NCBI RefSeq assembly: GCF_042646605.1 | Contig: NZ_JBHRUG010000031.1 | Span: 372,001-436,000, forward strand | Source: Litchfieldella rifensis | GTDB taxonomy: Bacteria > Pseudomonadota > Gammaproteobacteria > Pseudomonadales > Halomonadaceae | DNA: 64,000 bases | Direction of reading: 5' to 3' | Part shown: in pieces, positions 63,985 through 64,000 of the stretch | How positions within the stretch are numbered: position 1 is the stretch's first letter | Layout of the letters: the number at the start of each line of letters is the position of its first letter | Translations under genes and position numbers: made by a program | Notes under the pieces: model-generated | What the model saw: only the letters and a program-made list of their open reading frames with translations | Database searches by the model: none | Told to the model about the DNA's origin: nothing

Positions 63985-64000
63985 GCAAGCCTCTCCATGA

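Overview
The window is GC-rich, densely packed chromosomal DNA of a motile, aerobic gammaproteobacterium. The gene content points to the Halomonadaceae (Halomonas or Chromohalobacter type): an enteric-style FlhDC flagellar locus, a cyanide-insensitive bd oxidase with CydDC, a Pseudomonas-type adenine deaminase and a caa3-like oxidase. That assignment is inference from family recognition, not from a marker gene. No rRNA, tRNA, CRISPR array or intact insertion sequence was seen.

Region 1 (1-4658, minus) is a haem-copper cytochrome c oxidase operon: subunit II carrying two cytochrome c domains, subunit I, two successive subunit III-type proteins, and the first nine codons of a next gene. HrpB helicase (4803-7250) and a lone ArsR repressor (7326-7676) follow. 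Region 2 (7784-16675) is purine catabolism: a GntR/FCD regulator, a RutR-like TetR regulator, xdhABC, guanine deaminase and a convergent adenine deaminase. Guanine becomes xanthine directly; adenine becomes hypoxanthine, and xanthine dehydrogenase oxidises hypoxanthine and xanthine to urate. A perfect RutR-type operator lies in front of xdhA. A 160-bp MITE-like element separates this block from region 3.

Region 3 (16922-22795, minus) is cioAB-cydDC, a bd-type quinol oxidase with its assembly exporter. Then come a Ca2+/Na+ antiporter, the pqiABC envelope lipid-transport operon, a RhlE-type RNA helicase and an EAL-HDOD signalling protein that faces fliA.

Region 4 (30619-61793) is a flagellar and chemotaxis locus. 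Read on the minus strand, its core is flhDC-motAB-cheAW-MCP-MCP-cheR-cheB-MCP-cheY-cheZ-flhB-flhA-flhF-flhG-like-flhE, preceded by fliD-fliS-fliT-fliK-fhlB. This is the Escherichia coli gene order with two insertions: an extra MCP between cheB and cheY, and an flhF/flhG-like pair, normally found in polar flagellates, between flhA and flhE. FlhF has an unexplained C-terminal extension of about 370 residues, and the FlhG-like protein lacks a P-loop. Four sigma-28-like promoters were read directly upstream of fliD, motA, an MCP and cheB. A histidine phosphatase and a visibly AT-richer phosphonate-type ABC operon (31554-35061) separate flhE from fliA and look like a later insertion.

Region 5 (61875-63984) holds two polyamine-type ABC permease genes whose partners lie beyond the window edge. 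Starts were set from Shine-Dalgarno spacing and gene overlaps. Several genes (motA, cheB, probably cheR, one MCP, fliK, phnE, the EAL-HDOD gene, a permease) appear to use GTG or TTG.
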